From the NCBI RefSeq assembly GCF_010894435.1, contig NZ_JAAIXZ010000003.1, forward strand, positions 682,001 through 746,000: a DNA stretch of 64,000 bases, written 5' to 3'. The notes below the pieces were generated by a model that was not told where the DNA came from, did no database searches, and saw only the letters and a list, made by a program, of their open reading frames with translations. The stretch comes from Pyxidicoccus trucidator (lineage in GTDB: Bacteria > Myxococcota > Myxococcia > Myxococcales > Myxococcaceae). Position numbers and translations under genes: made by a program. How positions within the stretch are numbered: the first letter of the stretch is position 1; the number at the start of each line of letters is the position of its first letter. Below, in pieces: positions 17,523 through 26,166 of this stretch.

Positions 17523-18485
17523 ATGTCCGAAGTTCCTCTACCCACGCTCGCCTCTCCCCGAAGCCTGTCCCGCCGCCGCCGTGTGCTCGCGGTGCTGCTG
17601 TCCCTCGTTCCCACGCCGGGAGCAGGGCACTGGGCGCTGGGGTTGTGGGGCCGTGGCCTGTTCATCTTCGCGGCGCTGCTGACGTGCTTCGCGATGGTGC
17701 CCTTCGTGGGGCTGCCAGCCCTGGTCGCCGTGCTGGTGCTCTACGTGGCCGCCGCAGTGGACGCAGGACGCGTGGCGCCCCCAGCCCAGGGTGTCCCGTC
17801 TCGCGGCATCGCCGTGCTCTGCGTCCTCTGCTTCGCGCTCCTGGGTGGGCAGGCGTCGATGACCATCCGCACGCTCGTGGCCGAGCCGTGGAACGTCCCC
17901 GGAGCGAGCATGGAGCCCACGCTGCTGCTTGGCGACCAGTTCTACTCGGACAAGACGGTGGCCGCGCCCCTGCGCCGCCGTCCGATGGAGCGTGGAGAGG
18001 TCATCGTCTTCACCAGCGTGGAGGACTCCGACCTGGACTACGTCAAGCGCATCGTCGCGGTGGGCGGGGACACGGTGGCCCTTCGCGAGGGACAGCTCAT
18101 CCTCAATGGACAGGCCATCACGCGAGAGCGTCTCCCGGACTGCACGGGCCTCGAGCTGACGGACCCACAAGCTGGATGCGAGCTGTACGCGGAGACTCTG
18201 GGGACCCATCACTACCGCGTCCTCCAGCGCGCCGACGTCGCGCCCTCCCGGTTTCCGGAGGCGGTGCGCGGCTGTCCCCAGGGCACGGAAGCGCGGGAGG
18301 ACGGCTGCCGGGTCGTCGACGGGCACCTCTTCGTGCTCGGGGACAACCGGGACAACAGCTACGACTCGCGCCACTGGGGCGCCGTGCCCTTCGCCAACCT
18401 CCAGGGCGTGGCCACCGAGCTGCATTTCTCCCTGTCCCCCACGCAGGGCGTGCGCTGGCCGCGCATCGGCCAGCGCATCCCGTAG
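17523..18485 (+). CDS. lepB: Signal peptidase I
   Basis: The product is 320 residues. Type I signal peptidase is the membrane Ser/Lys protease that removes signal peptides from exported proteins. The N-terminus has several hydrophobic segments (about residues 18-105). The catalytic Ser129 lies in VPGASMEPTLLLGDQ and the general-base Lys175 in DYVKRIVAVGGDTV; box E is LGDNRDNSYDSRHWG. A Cys-containing insert (DCTGLELTDPQAGCELY) lies between boxes D and E. ATG 17523 gives the usual short cytoplasmic tail; an upstream in-frame extension to 17460 has no family character. It is probably one of several paralogues in the genome (inference from the extra N-terminal membrane helices). Confidence 0.93.
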   Translation: MSEVPLPTLASPRSLSRRRRVLAVLLSLVPTPGAGHWALGLWGRGLFIFAALLTCFAMVPFVGLPALVAVLVLYVAAAVDAGRVAPPAQGVPSRGIAVLCVLCFALLGGQASMTIRTLVAEPWNVPGASMEPTLLLGDQFYSDKTVAAPLRRRPMERGEVIVFTSVEDSDLDYVKRIVAVGGDTVALREGQLILNGQAITRERLPDCTGLELTDPQAGCELYAETLGTHHYRVLQRADVAPSRFPEAVRGCPQGTEAREDGCRVVDGHLFVLGDNRDNSYDSRHWGAVPFANLQGVATELHFSLSPTQGVRWPRIGQRIP

Positions 18486-18495
18486 CCGCGCGCTG

Positions 18496-19260
18496 CTACT
18501 CCGCGCGCTCCAGCTCGCGCAGCTTGTCCACCAGCGCCTGCATGCGCTGCTGGTGGGTGCCGGCCCAGTAGACGCGCTGGCACCCGGCGCACTGCTGGAA
18601 CCGCGAGTGCCGCTCCGCCACGCGCTCGGGGATGCGGTCCTTCACCTCGTGCGGCTCCGCCGACGTCAGCGGGCCGTTGCAGGCCAGGCACCGTGAGAAG
18701 GGCCGCATGCGCGAGGTGAGGCCGAAGCGGCGCACCACCTCCACCAATTGGTGCGCCGGGTCCGTGGCGCGGGGGAAGTAGCCGCGCGCCACCTCGCCGC
18801 GCTTGAGCACCCCGATGTCCCGCGTGAGCAGGATGCGGTCCTCGTCATGCGACAGGCGCGCGAGCGTGTCGTCCGCATAGTCGTTGCGCCACAGCGAGTC
18901 GAAGCCGAGCATCCGCAGGAACCCCACCAGCCGCCCCAGCCCCACGTCCAGGATGAAGCGGGGCACCTCCTGCGGCGGCGGCCCCACGCGCTTCACCGGC
19001 GCCACGTCCAGCGCGTGGAAGGGCGGATAGGCCACCACGCGCGAGCCCGGCTCCACCCGGTGCGCGAAGTCCACCGCCTCGCCATCCACCAGCACCACGT
19101 CCACCTCCGGGTGCGGCGGCCCCAGCGACTCGATGAGGTCCTTCACCGACGGGGTCCCCTGCGTGACGTGGGTGAACTCCTGCCCGCGGCGCTCCGGCGG
19201 CAGGAAGTCATTCAGCGCTCCATAGAAGCGCACCGTCACCCCCGGCTTCGGCTGCTGCAT
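18496..19260 (-). CDS. Mut7-C RNase-domain protein with N-terminal ubiquitin-like domain
   Basis: The product is 254 residues. Residues 1-80 resemble a MoaD/ThiS-like beta-grasp domain (VTVRFYGALNDFLPPERRG; VDVVLVDGEAVDF). Residues about 95-250 are a Mut7-C domain, a PIN-like nuclease fold (FILDVGLGRLVGFLRMLGFD; DEDRILLTRDIGVLKRG), ending in a zinc ribbon (CLACNG and CAGCQRVYW). This ubiquitin-plus-Mut7-C architecture is widespread in bacteria and its role is unestablished, possibly RNA cleavage. The gene converges on lepB with only 10 bases between the stops, so shared termination or antisense overlap is expected. Confidence 0.88.
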   Translation of the reverse strand: MQQPKPGVTVRFYGALNDFLPPERRGQEFTHVTQGTPSVKDLIESLGPPHPEVDVVLVDGEAVDFAHRVEPGSRVVAYPPFHALDVAPVKRVGPPPQEVPRFILDVGLGRLVGFLRMLGFDSLWRNDYADDTLARLSHDEDRILLTRDIGVLKRGEVARGYFPRATDPAHQLVEVVRRFGLTSRMRPFSRCLACNGPLTSAEPHEVKDRIPERVAERHSRFQQCAGCQRVYWAGTHQQRMQALVDKLRELERAE

Positions 19261-19400
19261 GGGTCCTGCCTCCCGTCCCGCTCCATACCGTACGGGGCCA
19301 GGGGGGCGCTCCAGGTGACTGATTTCCGGGGTTGTCAGGAGTTTGCGGGCCCGTTACCTGGAATTCGCAGGTGTAATCGTATAGCCGAGCGGTAAGTCAC

Positions 19401-19429
19401 AAGACTGTCACTTCGCCAGTCTCTATACT
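19401..19429 (+). promoter_or_regulatory. Possible promoter (TATACT) before the minisatellite lipoprotein gene
   Basis: TATACT at 19424-19429 is a near-consensus -10 box in otherwise G+C-rich DNA, 77 bases before the ATG at 19506. The hexamer 17 bases upstream (AAGACT) is a poor -35 box, so the call rests on the -10 alone. Confidence 0.3.
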
Positions 19430-19505
19430 TCCAGCGTCGTTCGCGCGCCGGCGCGACGGTCCATCCCCCCACGGCAGCACTCTCCCTCGTACCGGACCCG
19501 ATCGC

Positions 19506-21038
19506 ATGAAGAAGACGCTCACCTCCCTCGCGTGTGCGGCGCTGTCGCTCACCCTCCTCATCCTGGCCTGCGGAGACGACTCCGACCCGCAGGTCCCCCT
19601 ACCGCTGGAGGATGGTGGGGTGATGTGGGCGGACTGCGACCCCGCACGTGGCGCGGGCGCCTGCGCCTCGGGCGAGGTCTGCCGCTTCGTGGAGCACTAC
19701 GACCGCTCCATCTGCGTCCCCACGTGTGATCCACAGGCGCTGTGCGGGCCGTCGGACGTGGCGTGCTGCACGGGAGCCGAGGACGGCGGCAGTGGCTACT
19801 GCATGCCGCGCGAGGTGTGCGAGGCGCTCGACGCGGGCGCCGATGACGCCGGTACCGTGGACGCGGGCGTCGACGCTGGCTTCTTCGAGGAGACGGACGC
19901 GGGTGACTCGAAGGACGCCGGCTCGGGCACCGACGCGGGTGACGGGACGGACTCCGGCACGGATGCAGGCACCGGGACGGACGCGGGCACTGGCACGGAT
20001 GCAGGTACTGGCACCGACGCTGGCACCGGCACGGACGCGGGTACCGGGACGGACGCGGGCACCGGGACGGACGCGGGCACCGGGACGGACGCGGGCACCG
20101 GGACGGACGCGGGCACCGGCACTGACGCTGGCACCGGCACGGATGCTGGCACCGGCACGGATGCTGGCACCGGCACGGATGCGGGGACGGACGCGGGCAC
20201 CGGGACGGACGCGGGCACCGACGCCGGCACCTCCACGGGCTACACGGACATCCGCATCATGGCGGCCAACATCACCAGCGGGAACGGGCAGGACTATGAC
20301 CTGGGCCACGGCATCCGGCTGATGAAGGGGGTGAAGCCGGACGTCATCCTCATCCAGGAGTTCAGCTACCTGACCAGCTCGGCCGCGGACATGCGGACGA
20401 TGGTCGACCAGATTGGCACGGGCTTCCATTACTACCGGGAGACCGGGGCGCAGATTCCGAACGGCATCATCAGCCGCTGGCCCATCATCGAGTCCGGTGA
20501 GTGGACCGACCCCGAGGTCAGCAACCGGGACTTCGCCTGGGCCCGCATCGACATCCCCGGTCCCCGCGACCTCTGGGCCGTGAGCGTGCACTTCCTCACG
20601 TCCAACGGGGGAGACCGCAACCGGGAGGCCGCGAGCCTCGTCGGCCGCATCAGGGCCGCCATCCCCGAGAGCGACTACCTGACCATCGGCGGCGACTTCA
20701 ACACCGACACCCGCAGCGAGAGCTGCATCTCCACCCTCGGCCAGGTGGTGACGACCCAAGGCCCCCACCCGGTGGACAAGAACGGCAGGGACGGCACCAA
20801 CGCCGGCCGGAGCAAGCCCTATGACCACGTGCTGGTGGACGCGGACCTGCGCCAGTACGCGCAGGCCACCGTCATCCGTGGGGCCACCAGCTCCAGCACC
20901 TTCGACAACGGGCTGGTGCTCGACAGCCGCGTCTACACGCCCATCTCCGAGATTGCCCCGGCGCTGTCCGGCGACAGCGGCGCTGCCAGCATGCAGCACA
21001 TGGGCGTCATCAAGGACTTCCGCGTCCCCAACTTCTGA
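19506..21038 (+). CDS. Lipoprotein with Thr-Asp-Ala-Gly repeats and endonuclease/phosphatase (EEP) domain
   Basis: The product is 510 residues. The lipobox ILAC gives a lipid-modified Cys near residue 22. A Cys-rich head follows (residues about 38-105). Then comes a linker of some 100 residues made almost only of Asp-Ala-Gly-Thr-Gly-Thr units. The C-terminal half is an exonuclease-endonuclease-phosphatase fold: IRIMAANITSGNG, DVILIQEF (catalytic Glu), GIISRWPI, SVHFLTSNGGDRNREAA, TIGGDFNTD and PYDHVLV. It should therefore be a surface-tethered phosphodiesterase or nuclease on an extended stalk. Final SMQHMGV keeps the family His. Substrate unknown; DNase-like nutrient scavenging or predation is plausible (inference). 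Confidence 0.85.
   Translation: MKKTLTSLACAALSLTLLILACGDDSDPQVPLPLEDGGVMWADCDPARGAGACASGEVCRFVEHYDRSICVPTCDPQALCGPSDVACCTGAEDGGSGYCMPREVCEALDAGADDAGTVDAGVDAGFFEETDAGDSKDAGSGTDAGDGTDSGTDAGTGTDAGTGTDAGTGTDAGTGTDAGTGTDAGTGTDAGTGTDAGTGTDAGTGTDAGTGTDAGTGTDAGTGTDAGTDAGTGTDAGTDAGTSTGYTDIRIMAANITSGNGQDYDLGHGIRLMKGVKPDVILIQEFSYLTSSAADMRTMVDQIGTGFHYYRETGAQIPNGIISRWPIIESGEWTDPEVSNRDFAWARIDIPGPRDLWAVSVHFLTSNGGDRNREAASLVGRIRAAIPESDYLTIGGDFNTDTRSESCISTLGQVVTTQGPHPVDKNGRDGTNAGRSKPYDHVLVDADLRQYAQATVIRGATSSSTFDNGLVLDSRVYTPISEIAPALSGDSGAASMQHMGVIKDFRVPNF
19924..20233 (+). repeat. In-frame minisatellite of about 18 bases (ACGGACGCGGGCACCGGG)
   Basis: About 16 imperfect tandem copies encode the Thr-Asp-Ala-Gly-Thr-Gly linker of the lipoprotein at 19506. 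Copies near 20038-20110 are almost identical, while those at the flanks carry synonymous differences, suggesting recent slippage in the centre. Length should vary between strains without shifting the frame, because the period is a multiple of three. Confidence 0.9.
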
Positions 21039-21086
21039 AGCGCGGGGACAGGCGCGGCGGCGGCCTTCACGGCGCCGCCGCGGACC

Positions 21087-21461
21087 TCAGAAGCTCCACT
21101 TGTGCTTGTTGCGCTCGATGAAGCGCGCGACCGGCGGAATCCGGGCGATGAGGGGCGTGAGCACGAACACGGCGGCCAGCCGCAGCGGCTTCACCACCTG
21201 CGAGGCCGCGTAGGCCGCCGCCCAGCTCCCGGCCTTCTCGCCGGTGCTCTCCGCCTGGAACCCGAGCTGGATGGCCGCGTAGAAGCCGACGATGACCAGT
21301 CCGAAGATGGCGTAGTTCACCGCTATCGCCAGCGGCCCGTACTCCAGCATCAGGTTCTTGAAGCGGGCCATCAGCGAGGGCTTCGCCGGCTTCGCGGCGG
21401 CCTCGGCGGGTGGGGTCGTGTCGGATACGGGAGGAGTCACGTCGGGCTCAACAGGCGACAT
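21087..21461 (-). CDS. Small membrane protein, DUF1279/FAM210-like
   Basis: The product is 124 residues. An Ala/Pro-rich tail of about 28 residues leads to RFKNLMLEYGPLAIAVNYAIF, which has the Lys..EYG..A..V.Y pattern of the DUF1279 (FAM210) domain, followed by one or two membrane helices. The C-terminus is basic (IERNKHKWSF). The family is found in eukaryotic organelles and some bacteria and its function is unsettled. The gene is convergent with the preceding lipoprotein and divergent from the lspA genes. Assignment is by pattern only. Confidence 0.55.
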   Translation of the reverse strand: MSPVEPDVTPPVSDTTPPAEAAAKPAKPSLMARFKNLMLEYGPLAIAVNYAIFGLVIVGFYAAIQLGFQAESTGEKAGSWAAAYAASQVVKPLRLAAVFVLTPLIARIPPVARFIERNKHKWSF

Positions 21462-21570
21462 GTCGCCACCATGCCCGAAACGGGCGCTGGCTGGGAGACA
21501 GAGCGGGCGGGCCGGCTGCCGGTGGGTGGGCTCTCCGGGTTGTCAGGAATCCACGGGGCGGGTTAGAGGA

Positions 21571-22206
21571 ATGGGACGCGTCATGAAAGCCTCCCTCCGC
21601 CTCCTCATTCTCGTGGCGGTCACCGTGCTGGCAGCAGATCAGGTGACCAAGTATCTGGCCGTGTCCCGGCTCACCAACGCGCTGGATGGGCGCGAGGGAC
21701 TGGCGCGGGTGACGGGCTTCGTGTCCGAGCAGAACCTGGACAACGACCCGCCCACGGAAGCCGGGCGCCGGGTGTCGCGGCCGCACCGCTTCATCGAGGA
21801 CTACTGGCACTTCCGCTACGTGGAGAACCCGGGCGCGGCCTGGGGGCTGTTCTCCAACCTGCCGGATGGGGTGCGGCGCGCCTTCTTCCATGTGGTGAGC
21901 CTGGCGGCGCTGGCGTTCATCTTCCTCATGTACCGGCGCACCGCGGTGGAGCAGCGCCTGGTCCGGCTGGCGCTGGCGCTGATTACCGGCGGCGCGCTGG
22001 GCAACTTCGTGGACCGGCTGCTTCGCGGCTACGTCATCGACTTCATCGACTGGCACTGGCGCAACCAGCCGGGCATGCGGTGGCCGACGTTCAACGTGGC
22101 GGACGCGGCCATCTGCGTGGGCGTGGCCTTCATGCTGCTGGACTCGCTGCGGGTGCGCCGTCCGGAGCCTGTCACCGCGCCGCTGACCGAGAGCCCCAAT
22201 CCGTGA
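21571..22206 (+). CDS. lspA: Lipoprotein signal peptidase (first tandem copy)
   Basis: The product is 211 residues. LspA is the integral-membrane aspartyl protease that cleaves the signal peptide of diacylglyceryl-modified prolipoproteins. The two catalytic Asp are at 148 (GNFVDRLLRG) and 178 (FNVADAAICVG); ENPGAAWGLF is the conserved box before them. It is longer than E. coli LspA (164) because of an inserted loop after the first helix (about residues 30-65). AGAGGA immediately precedes ATG 21571, too close to serve it, and better fits ATG 21583, which gives a 207-residue protein. A second lspA follows in the same direction. In M. xanthus, paralogous lspA genes are reported and the enzyme is the target of antibiotic TA (myxovirescin). 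Confidence 0.93.
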   Translation: MGRVMKASLRLLILVAVTVLAADQVTKYLAVSRLTNALDGREGLARVTGFVSEQNLDNDPPTEAGRRVSRPHRFIEDYWHFRYVENPGAAWGLFSNLPDGVRRAFFHVVSLAALAFIFLMYRRTAVEQRLVRLALALITGGALGNFVDRLLRGYVIDFIDWHWRNQPGMRWPTFNVADAAICVGVAFMLLDSLRVRRPEPVTAPLTESPNP

Positions 22207-22239
22207 CGGCCGGGGGGCTGCTGGTGTAAGCCCTCGGAC

Positions 22240-22857
22240 GTGCCGCGCAAATACGTCATCCTTCTCGCCGTCACCCTCGGCGTCATCGTCCTGGACCAGT
22301 GGACGAAGTACCTGGTCGTCCGCGACCTCACCACCCAGATGGATGGGAAGGAGAGCCTGGGCGAGCGCATGGGGGCGATGTACTCCGCCCCGCCGCCGCA
22401 GGGCTTCGACGGGCTGCACTACCGGCCCAAGCGCCACATCGAGGTGTCCGAGAACTTCTTCCGCCTGCGCTACGCGGAGAACCCGGGCGCGGCGTGGGGC
22501 CTGTTCCGCAGCCTGCCGCCGGAGACGCGCGGCCCCCTCTTCCACGTGGTGAGCCTGGGCGCGGTGCTCCTCATCACCTACTACTTCCGGAAGCTGTCCG
22601 GCACGGACCCCGAGGAGAAGTGGGCGCTGTGGGGCCTGCCGCTGGTGCTCGGCGGCGCGCTGGGCAACTACATCGACCGCATCGCCCGGGCCTTCGTCAT
22701 CGACTTCCTCGAGGCCCACTGGTTCGACAAGGCCGCGTGGCCCTCCTTCAACATCGCGGACTCGGCCATCTGCATCGGCGTGGGCATGCTGCTGGTGGAT
22801 GCCTTCGTCCGGAAGGAGAAGCCGGCCCCGGCCGCCGCCACCAAGGCGAAGGCGTAG
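22240..22857 (+). CDS. lspA: Lipoprotein signal peptidase (second tandem copy)
   Basis: The product is 205 residues from GTG 22240. Catalytic Asp146 (GNYIDRIARA) and Asp174 (FNIADSAICIG) and the ENPGAAWGLF box are all present, so this copy should also be active. It aligns with the copy 33 bases upstream over its whole length but differs in the extended loop (LTTQMDGKESLGERMGAMYS) and has an Ala/Lys tail. The copies are clearly diverged rather than freshly duplicated, which suggests distinct substrates, levels or inhibitor sensitivity (inference). With lgt downstream the group forms a lipoprotein-maturation operon. Confidence 0.93.
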   Translation: MPRKYVILLAVTLGVIVLDQWTKYLVVRDLTTQMDGKESLGERMGAMYSAPPPQGFDGLHYRPKRHIEVSENFFRLRYAENPGAAWGLFRSLPPETRGPLFHVVSLGAVLLITYYFRKLSGTDPEEKWALWGLPLVLGGALGNYIDRIARAFVIDFLEAHWFDKAAWPSFNIADSAICIGVGMLLVDAFVRKEKPAPAAATKAKA

Positions 22858-22972
22858 AGCACCCAGCAGGCGGCCGGGCAGGCCCCGGCCCGCTCCCTCG
22901 CATTGTCCCGCCAGCGGAGGAGGGTAGCCTTCGCGCGGCACCGCCCCTCCCGCCTCCCCCGGCAGGTCCTCC

Positions 22973-24280
22973 ATGCTTCCGCTGCTCTTCCGCTTCACCT
23001 TCACCGCCCTCTGGAGCCAGCTGCTGCTGTACGCCGTCGCCCTGGGCACGGTGGGCTACATCGCCTTCAACGGGTGGCGCGGCGCGCTGGGCCCGCTGGA
23101 CGCGAAGAAGGGCACGCGCGAGCCGGCCTCCACCCTGGACCGGCTGCTGCGCGCGGCGGGCTTCGGCGGAGTGGGCGCGGTGCTGGCCTGGTACGGGCTG
23201 AAGTACGCGCTGCCGGCGGGCGCCTTCCCGGGCGCGGTGGGCGAGGGCATTCCCCTGCACACCTACGGCGTGCTGCTGGCCGGCGGCTTCATCGCCGCGG
23301 TGACGGTGGCGGGACGGCTCGCGCAGGACGAGTGGCGCAAGGTGGAGCTGTCCAACGGCGTCTGGGTGGACGTGGAGGGCCCGAAGCGGCGCGAGCAGGT
23401 CATGGACATGGCCTTCTGGGCGCTGGTGGGCGGCATCGGCGGCAGCCGGCTGCTCTTCGTGCTCGTCAACTGGAAGGACTACGCGCAGGACTGGACGAAG
23501 GCCTTCTCCCTGGGCGGCGGCCTGGTCTTCTACGGCGGCCTCATCGGCGCGGCGGTGGCGTGCTGGTTCTTCGCGCGCGCCAACGGCATCGACTTCATGC
23601 GGCTGGCGGACGTGTGCATCCCCACCGTGTCGCTGGGCCAGTGTCTGGGCCGGCTGGGCTGCTTCAGCGCGGGCTGCTGCTGGGGCGACGTGGCGCCCGC
23701 CAGCGCGTCCTCCGCGGTGCACTTCCCCGGCGGCGGCGTGGCGCAAGACTTGTTCGGTCAGGTGGGCGGCACGTCCAGCCTCGCGTACTCGTCGCAGGCG
23801 GAGGACCTGCGCTACGTGGTGGAGTCCACCGGCACCATCCTCCACCAGGCGGCGCCGGACGCGGTGCGCATCTCCGACTGGGTGGCGCAGCACGGCCACA
23901 CCCTGGGCGTGTATCCCACCCAGCTCTTCGAGTCCGCGGGCCAGCTCGTCCTCTTCGTGGGGCTGATGTACGCGCGGCGCTTCCGCCGCTTCCACGGGCA
24001 CATCCTGTCCCTGTGGCTGATGGCCTACGCGGTGCTGCGCACCTCCGTGGAGCTGTTCCGGGGCGACGAGGAGCGCGGCACGCTGCACGGGCTGCTCCAG
24101 TCGCTGGGGGCGCAGGGGCTGGCGGACGCGGTGCCGCTGGAGGCCTGGTACAACGTGTCCACCAGCCAGTTCATCTCGCTGTGCATGTTCACCTTCGGCG
24201 CGGTGCTGCTGGCCCAGAAGGGCTTTCGCCGGGAGGGTGAGGCGGCGGGCGGCCTGGGACCGACACCTTCCGCCGCGTGA
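22973..24280 (+). CDS. lgt: Prolipoprotein diacylglyceryl transferase
   Basis: The product is 435 residues. Lgt transfers diacylglyceryl from phosphatidylglycerol to the lipobox Cys, the step before LspA. Family features: IPLHTYGVLLAGGF (conserved His/Tyr near the first core helix), GGIGGSRLLFV, GGLVFYGGLIGA, GQCLGRLGCFSAGCCWG in the signature-loop position, and YPTQLFESAGQL. It is about 150 residues longer than E. coli Lgt, with an extra N-terminal membrane segment and inserts at about 120-140 and 260-300. The signature loop has Cys where E. coli Lgt has Asn, as in other long Lgt paralogues. It is 115 bases after the second lspA. Confidence 0.9.
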   Translation: MLPLLFRFTFTALWSQLLLYAVALGTVGYIAFNGWRGALGPLDAKKGTREPASTLDRLLRAAGFGGVGAVLAWYGLKYALPAGAFPGAVGEGIPLHTYGVLLAGGFIAAVTVAGRLAQDEWRKVELSNGVWVDVEGPKRREQVMDMAFWALVGGIGGSRLLFVLVNWKDYAQDWTKAFSLGGGLVFYGGLIGAAVACWFFARANGIDFMRLADVCIPTVSLGQCLGRLGCFSAGCCWGDVAPASASSAVHFPGGGVAQDLFGQVGGTSSLAYSSQAEDLRYVVESTGTILHQAAPDAVRISDWVAQHGHTLGVYPTQLFESAGQLVLFVGLMYARRFRRFHGHILSLWLMAYAVLRTSVELFRGDEERGTLHGLLQSLGAQGLADAVPLEAWYNVSTSQFISLCMFTFGAVLLAQKGFRREGEAAGGLGPTPSAA

Positions 24281-24322
24281 GGTTGATCCGCGAACCTCTC
24301 TTGGGGACACTCTAAGGAAGCC

Positions 24323-25462
24323 ATGCCGCCCCCCGACGCCCGACAGTCCGCCGCCAAGAACTCCGCCAGCAAGCAGTCGCAGGCGGACTCTGGCTCCAGC
24401 GAGAACGTGCTCCAGGAGTGCGAGGCCCTGGAGGCGGAGCTCGCCTCCCTGCGCAACCTCTATGAGCAGTACTTCATGGGGTTGGACCGCCACCCGCCCA
24501 CCAACACGCACGCGGACCTGAAGAAGCGCTTCCTCCGCCTCAAGAGCGCTTTCGTCCGCAGCACCGCCGCGAAGTTCCGCGTGGCGAGCGTCCACAACAA
24601 GTACCTCACCTACGAGCGGCTGTGGATGCGCACGCTCCAGGAGATTGAGGCCGGCACGTACAAGCGGGACCTGTTCAAGGCCCGCCGCCGCGCCGAGAGC
24701 CGCAAGGTCACCCCCGGCAAGGACGCCCAGAAGGGCGTGGTGGAGCTGCCGGAGGACATCTCCGACATGGAGTTCGAGGAGGTGGAGGAAATCCTCCGCC
24801 CCCGTCCCGCCAACGAGCCGCCCGTGGCCGGCGCCGCGACTCCTCCGGGGGGCACGCCCTTCCGGGGCACGCCCGCCGTGGCTCCTGTCTCTGGCGCGCC
24901 CGGTATCGCCCCCCTCACGCCGCCCGTCGGGGGCATGCCCATCCGGGGGACTCCGGCGGTGGCGCCGCTGTCTCCGATTCCTCCCGTGGCGGCTTCGGGT
25001 GGCACGGCCGGCCGGGGTGTGCCCGCGGTGACGGCGGCCATCCCCTCGGTGGCGCCGGTGGCGGGCACGCCTCCGCGCGGCCTGCCCACGGTGACGGCGC
25101 CCCTGGGCGGCACTCCCGCCAGGGGCACGCCGGTGATGCCTCCGGGCATGGCGCCGAAGACGCCGACGGCTCCGTCGACTCCGGCAGCGCGGCCTCCGAC
25201 TGCTGGCGCCGCGCCCCGGCCTCCCGCGGCGGGCGGTGGCGGCGGCGGCATGTCGGACGACAAGCTGCGGGCCGTCTACGACGCGTACGTCACCGCGAAG
25301 CGCCGCTGCCAGGAGGACACCTCCAAGCTGTCCTACGAGTCGGTGGCGGCCACGCTGCGCAAGCAGGTGCCGGAGCTGCTCAAGCAGCACGGCGCCAAGG
25401 CGGTGGAGTTCAAGGTCGTCATCAAGGACGGCAAGGCTTCCCTCAAGGCCGTTCCGAAGTAG
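24323..25462 (+). CDS. Pro-rich linker protein with conserved N- and C-terminal domains
   Basis: The product is 379 residues. Residues about 30-140 form a helical, partly coiled-coil domain (LQECEALEAELASLRNLYEQ; HADLKKRFLRLKSAFVR). Residues about 165-305 are Pro/Gly/Ala/Thr-rich with recurring GGTPxRGTPAVAP units. The last 75 residues are a compact domain (DDKLRAVYDAYVTAKRRC to VVIKDGKASLKAV). The C-terminal domain resembles the one named after MXAN_5187 in myxobacteria (from memory). The protein has no signal peptide and is presumably cytoplasmic. Function is unknown. It lies 42 bases after lgt and 8 before the KdsC-like gene, so it may be part of the same operon. Confidence 0.75.
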   Translation: MPPPDARQSAAKNSASKQSQADSGSSENVLQECEALEAELASLRNLYEQYFMGLDRHPPTNTHADLKKRFLRLKSAFVRSTAAKFRVASVHNKYLTYERLWMRTLQEIEAGTYKRDLFKARRRAESRKVTPGKDAQKGVVELPEDISDMEFEEVEEILRPRPANEPPVAGAATPPGGTPFRGTPAVAPVSGAPGIAPLTPPVGGMPIRGTPAVAPLSPIPPVAASGGTAGRGVPAVTAAIPSVAPVAGTPPRGLPTVTAPLGGTPARGTPVMPPGMAPKTPTAPSTPAARPPTAGAAPRPPAAGGGGGGMSDDKLRAVYDAYVTAKRRCQEDTSKLSYESVAATLRKQVPELLKQHGAKAVEFKVVIKDGKASLKAVPK

Positions 25463-25470
25463 GCGCCGCC

Positions 25471-25977
25471 ATGAACCAGGACCTGGATTCGCTCAAGTCC
25501 CGGGTGAGCCGCCTGTCGGTGATGATTTTCGACATCGACGGCACGCTCACCGACGGCCGCATCTTCTGGGTGCCCAACTCCGGGTGGACGCAGATGTACA
25601 GCGTGCGCGACGGCATGGGCATCAAGCGGCTGCAGGAGGCGGGCCTCGAAGTCGCCGTCATCTCCGGCGGGGACAGCCTGTCCGCGCAGATGCGGATGCA
25701 GTCGTTGGGTCTGAAACACGTGCACTTCGGCAGTCAGGACAAGGTGGCGCACTTCGAGAAGCTGCTCGCGCTGCTGAACGTCTCCGCGGACCGGTGTGGC
25801 TACATGGGCGACGAGGTGGTGGACCTGCCGCTGCTGAAGGCCGTGGGCTTCTCCGCCGTCCCCCCCGAGGCCCCCGACGAGGTGCGCGCCCAGGTGCACT
25901 ACGTGGCCCAGAAGCCCGCGGGCTTCGGCGCCGCCCGCGAGGTGTGCGAGTTCATCCTCCGCCACCGGCAGGCGTAG
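25471..25977 (+). CDS. KdsC-like HAD phosphatase
   Basis: The product is 168 residues, the usual size of the KdsC/C0 HAD family. Motif I is FDIDGTLTDG with both catalytic Asp, motif II is VISGG, and motifs III/IV are QDKVAHFEKLL and YMGDEVVDLPLL. There is no cap domain, so it should act as a tetramer. KdsC releases phosphate from 3-deoxy-D-manno-octulosonate 8-phosphate in lipopolysaccharide synthesis; related members act on other sugar phosphates. The specificity loop cannot be read with certainty. It is 8 bases from the preceding gene, indicating co-transcription. Confidence 0.85.
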   Translation: MNQDLDSLKSRVSRLSVMIFDIDGTLTDGRIFWVPNSGWTQMYSVRDGMGIKRLQEAGLEVAVISGGDSLSAQMRMQSLGLKHVHFGSQDKVAHFEKLLALLNVSADRCGYMGDEVVDLPLLKAVGFSAVPPEAPDEVRAQVHYVAQKPAGFGAAREVCEFILRHRQA

Positions 25978-26166
25978 GCCCTTTCGCACAGGGGCTTCCA
26001 GAGGGGCGGGCCGCTGCACGACCGCAGCCCCTGCCGTCGGAAGGGCACGGGTTCAGCGCGCCCCGGGAGGCGGCCGGATTCGTGGTAGGGGTCAGACATC
26101 CAGTCCCCGCGAATATCTTTCCTGGTCCGGTCCTCCGCGATCTTCCTCCTGCTGCTCGGGTGCGGC

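Noticed and set aside
19924..20233. Possible CRISPR-like array of short repeats
   Set aside because: Units are contiguous 18-base coding repeats with no spacers and keep one reading frame.
21571..22857. A single frameshifted lspA gene split in two
   Set aside because: Each frame carries a full set of membrane helices and both catalytic Asp; they are two complete paralogues.
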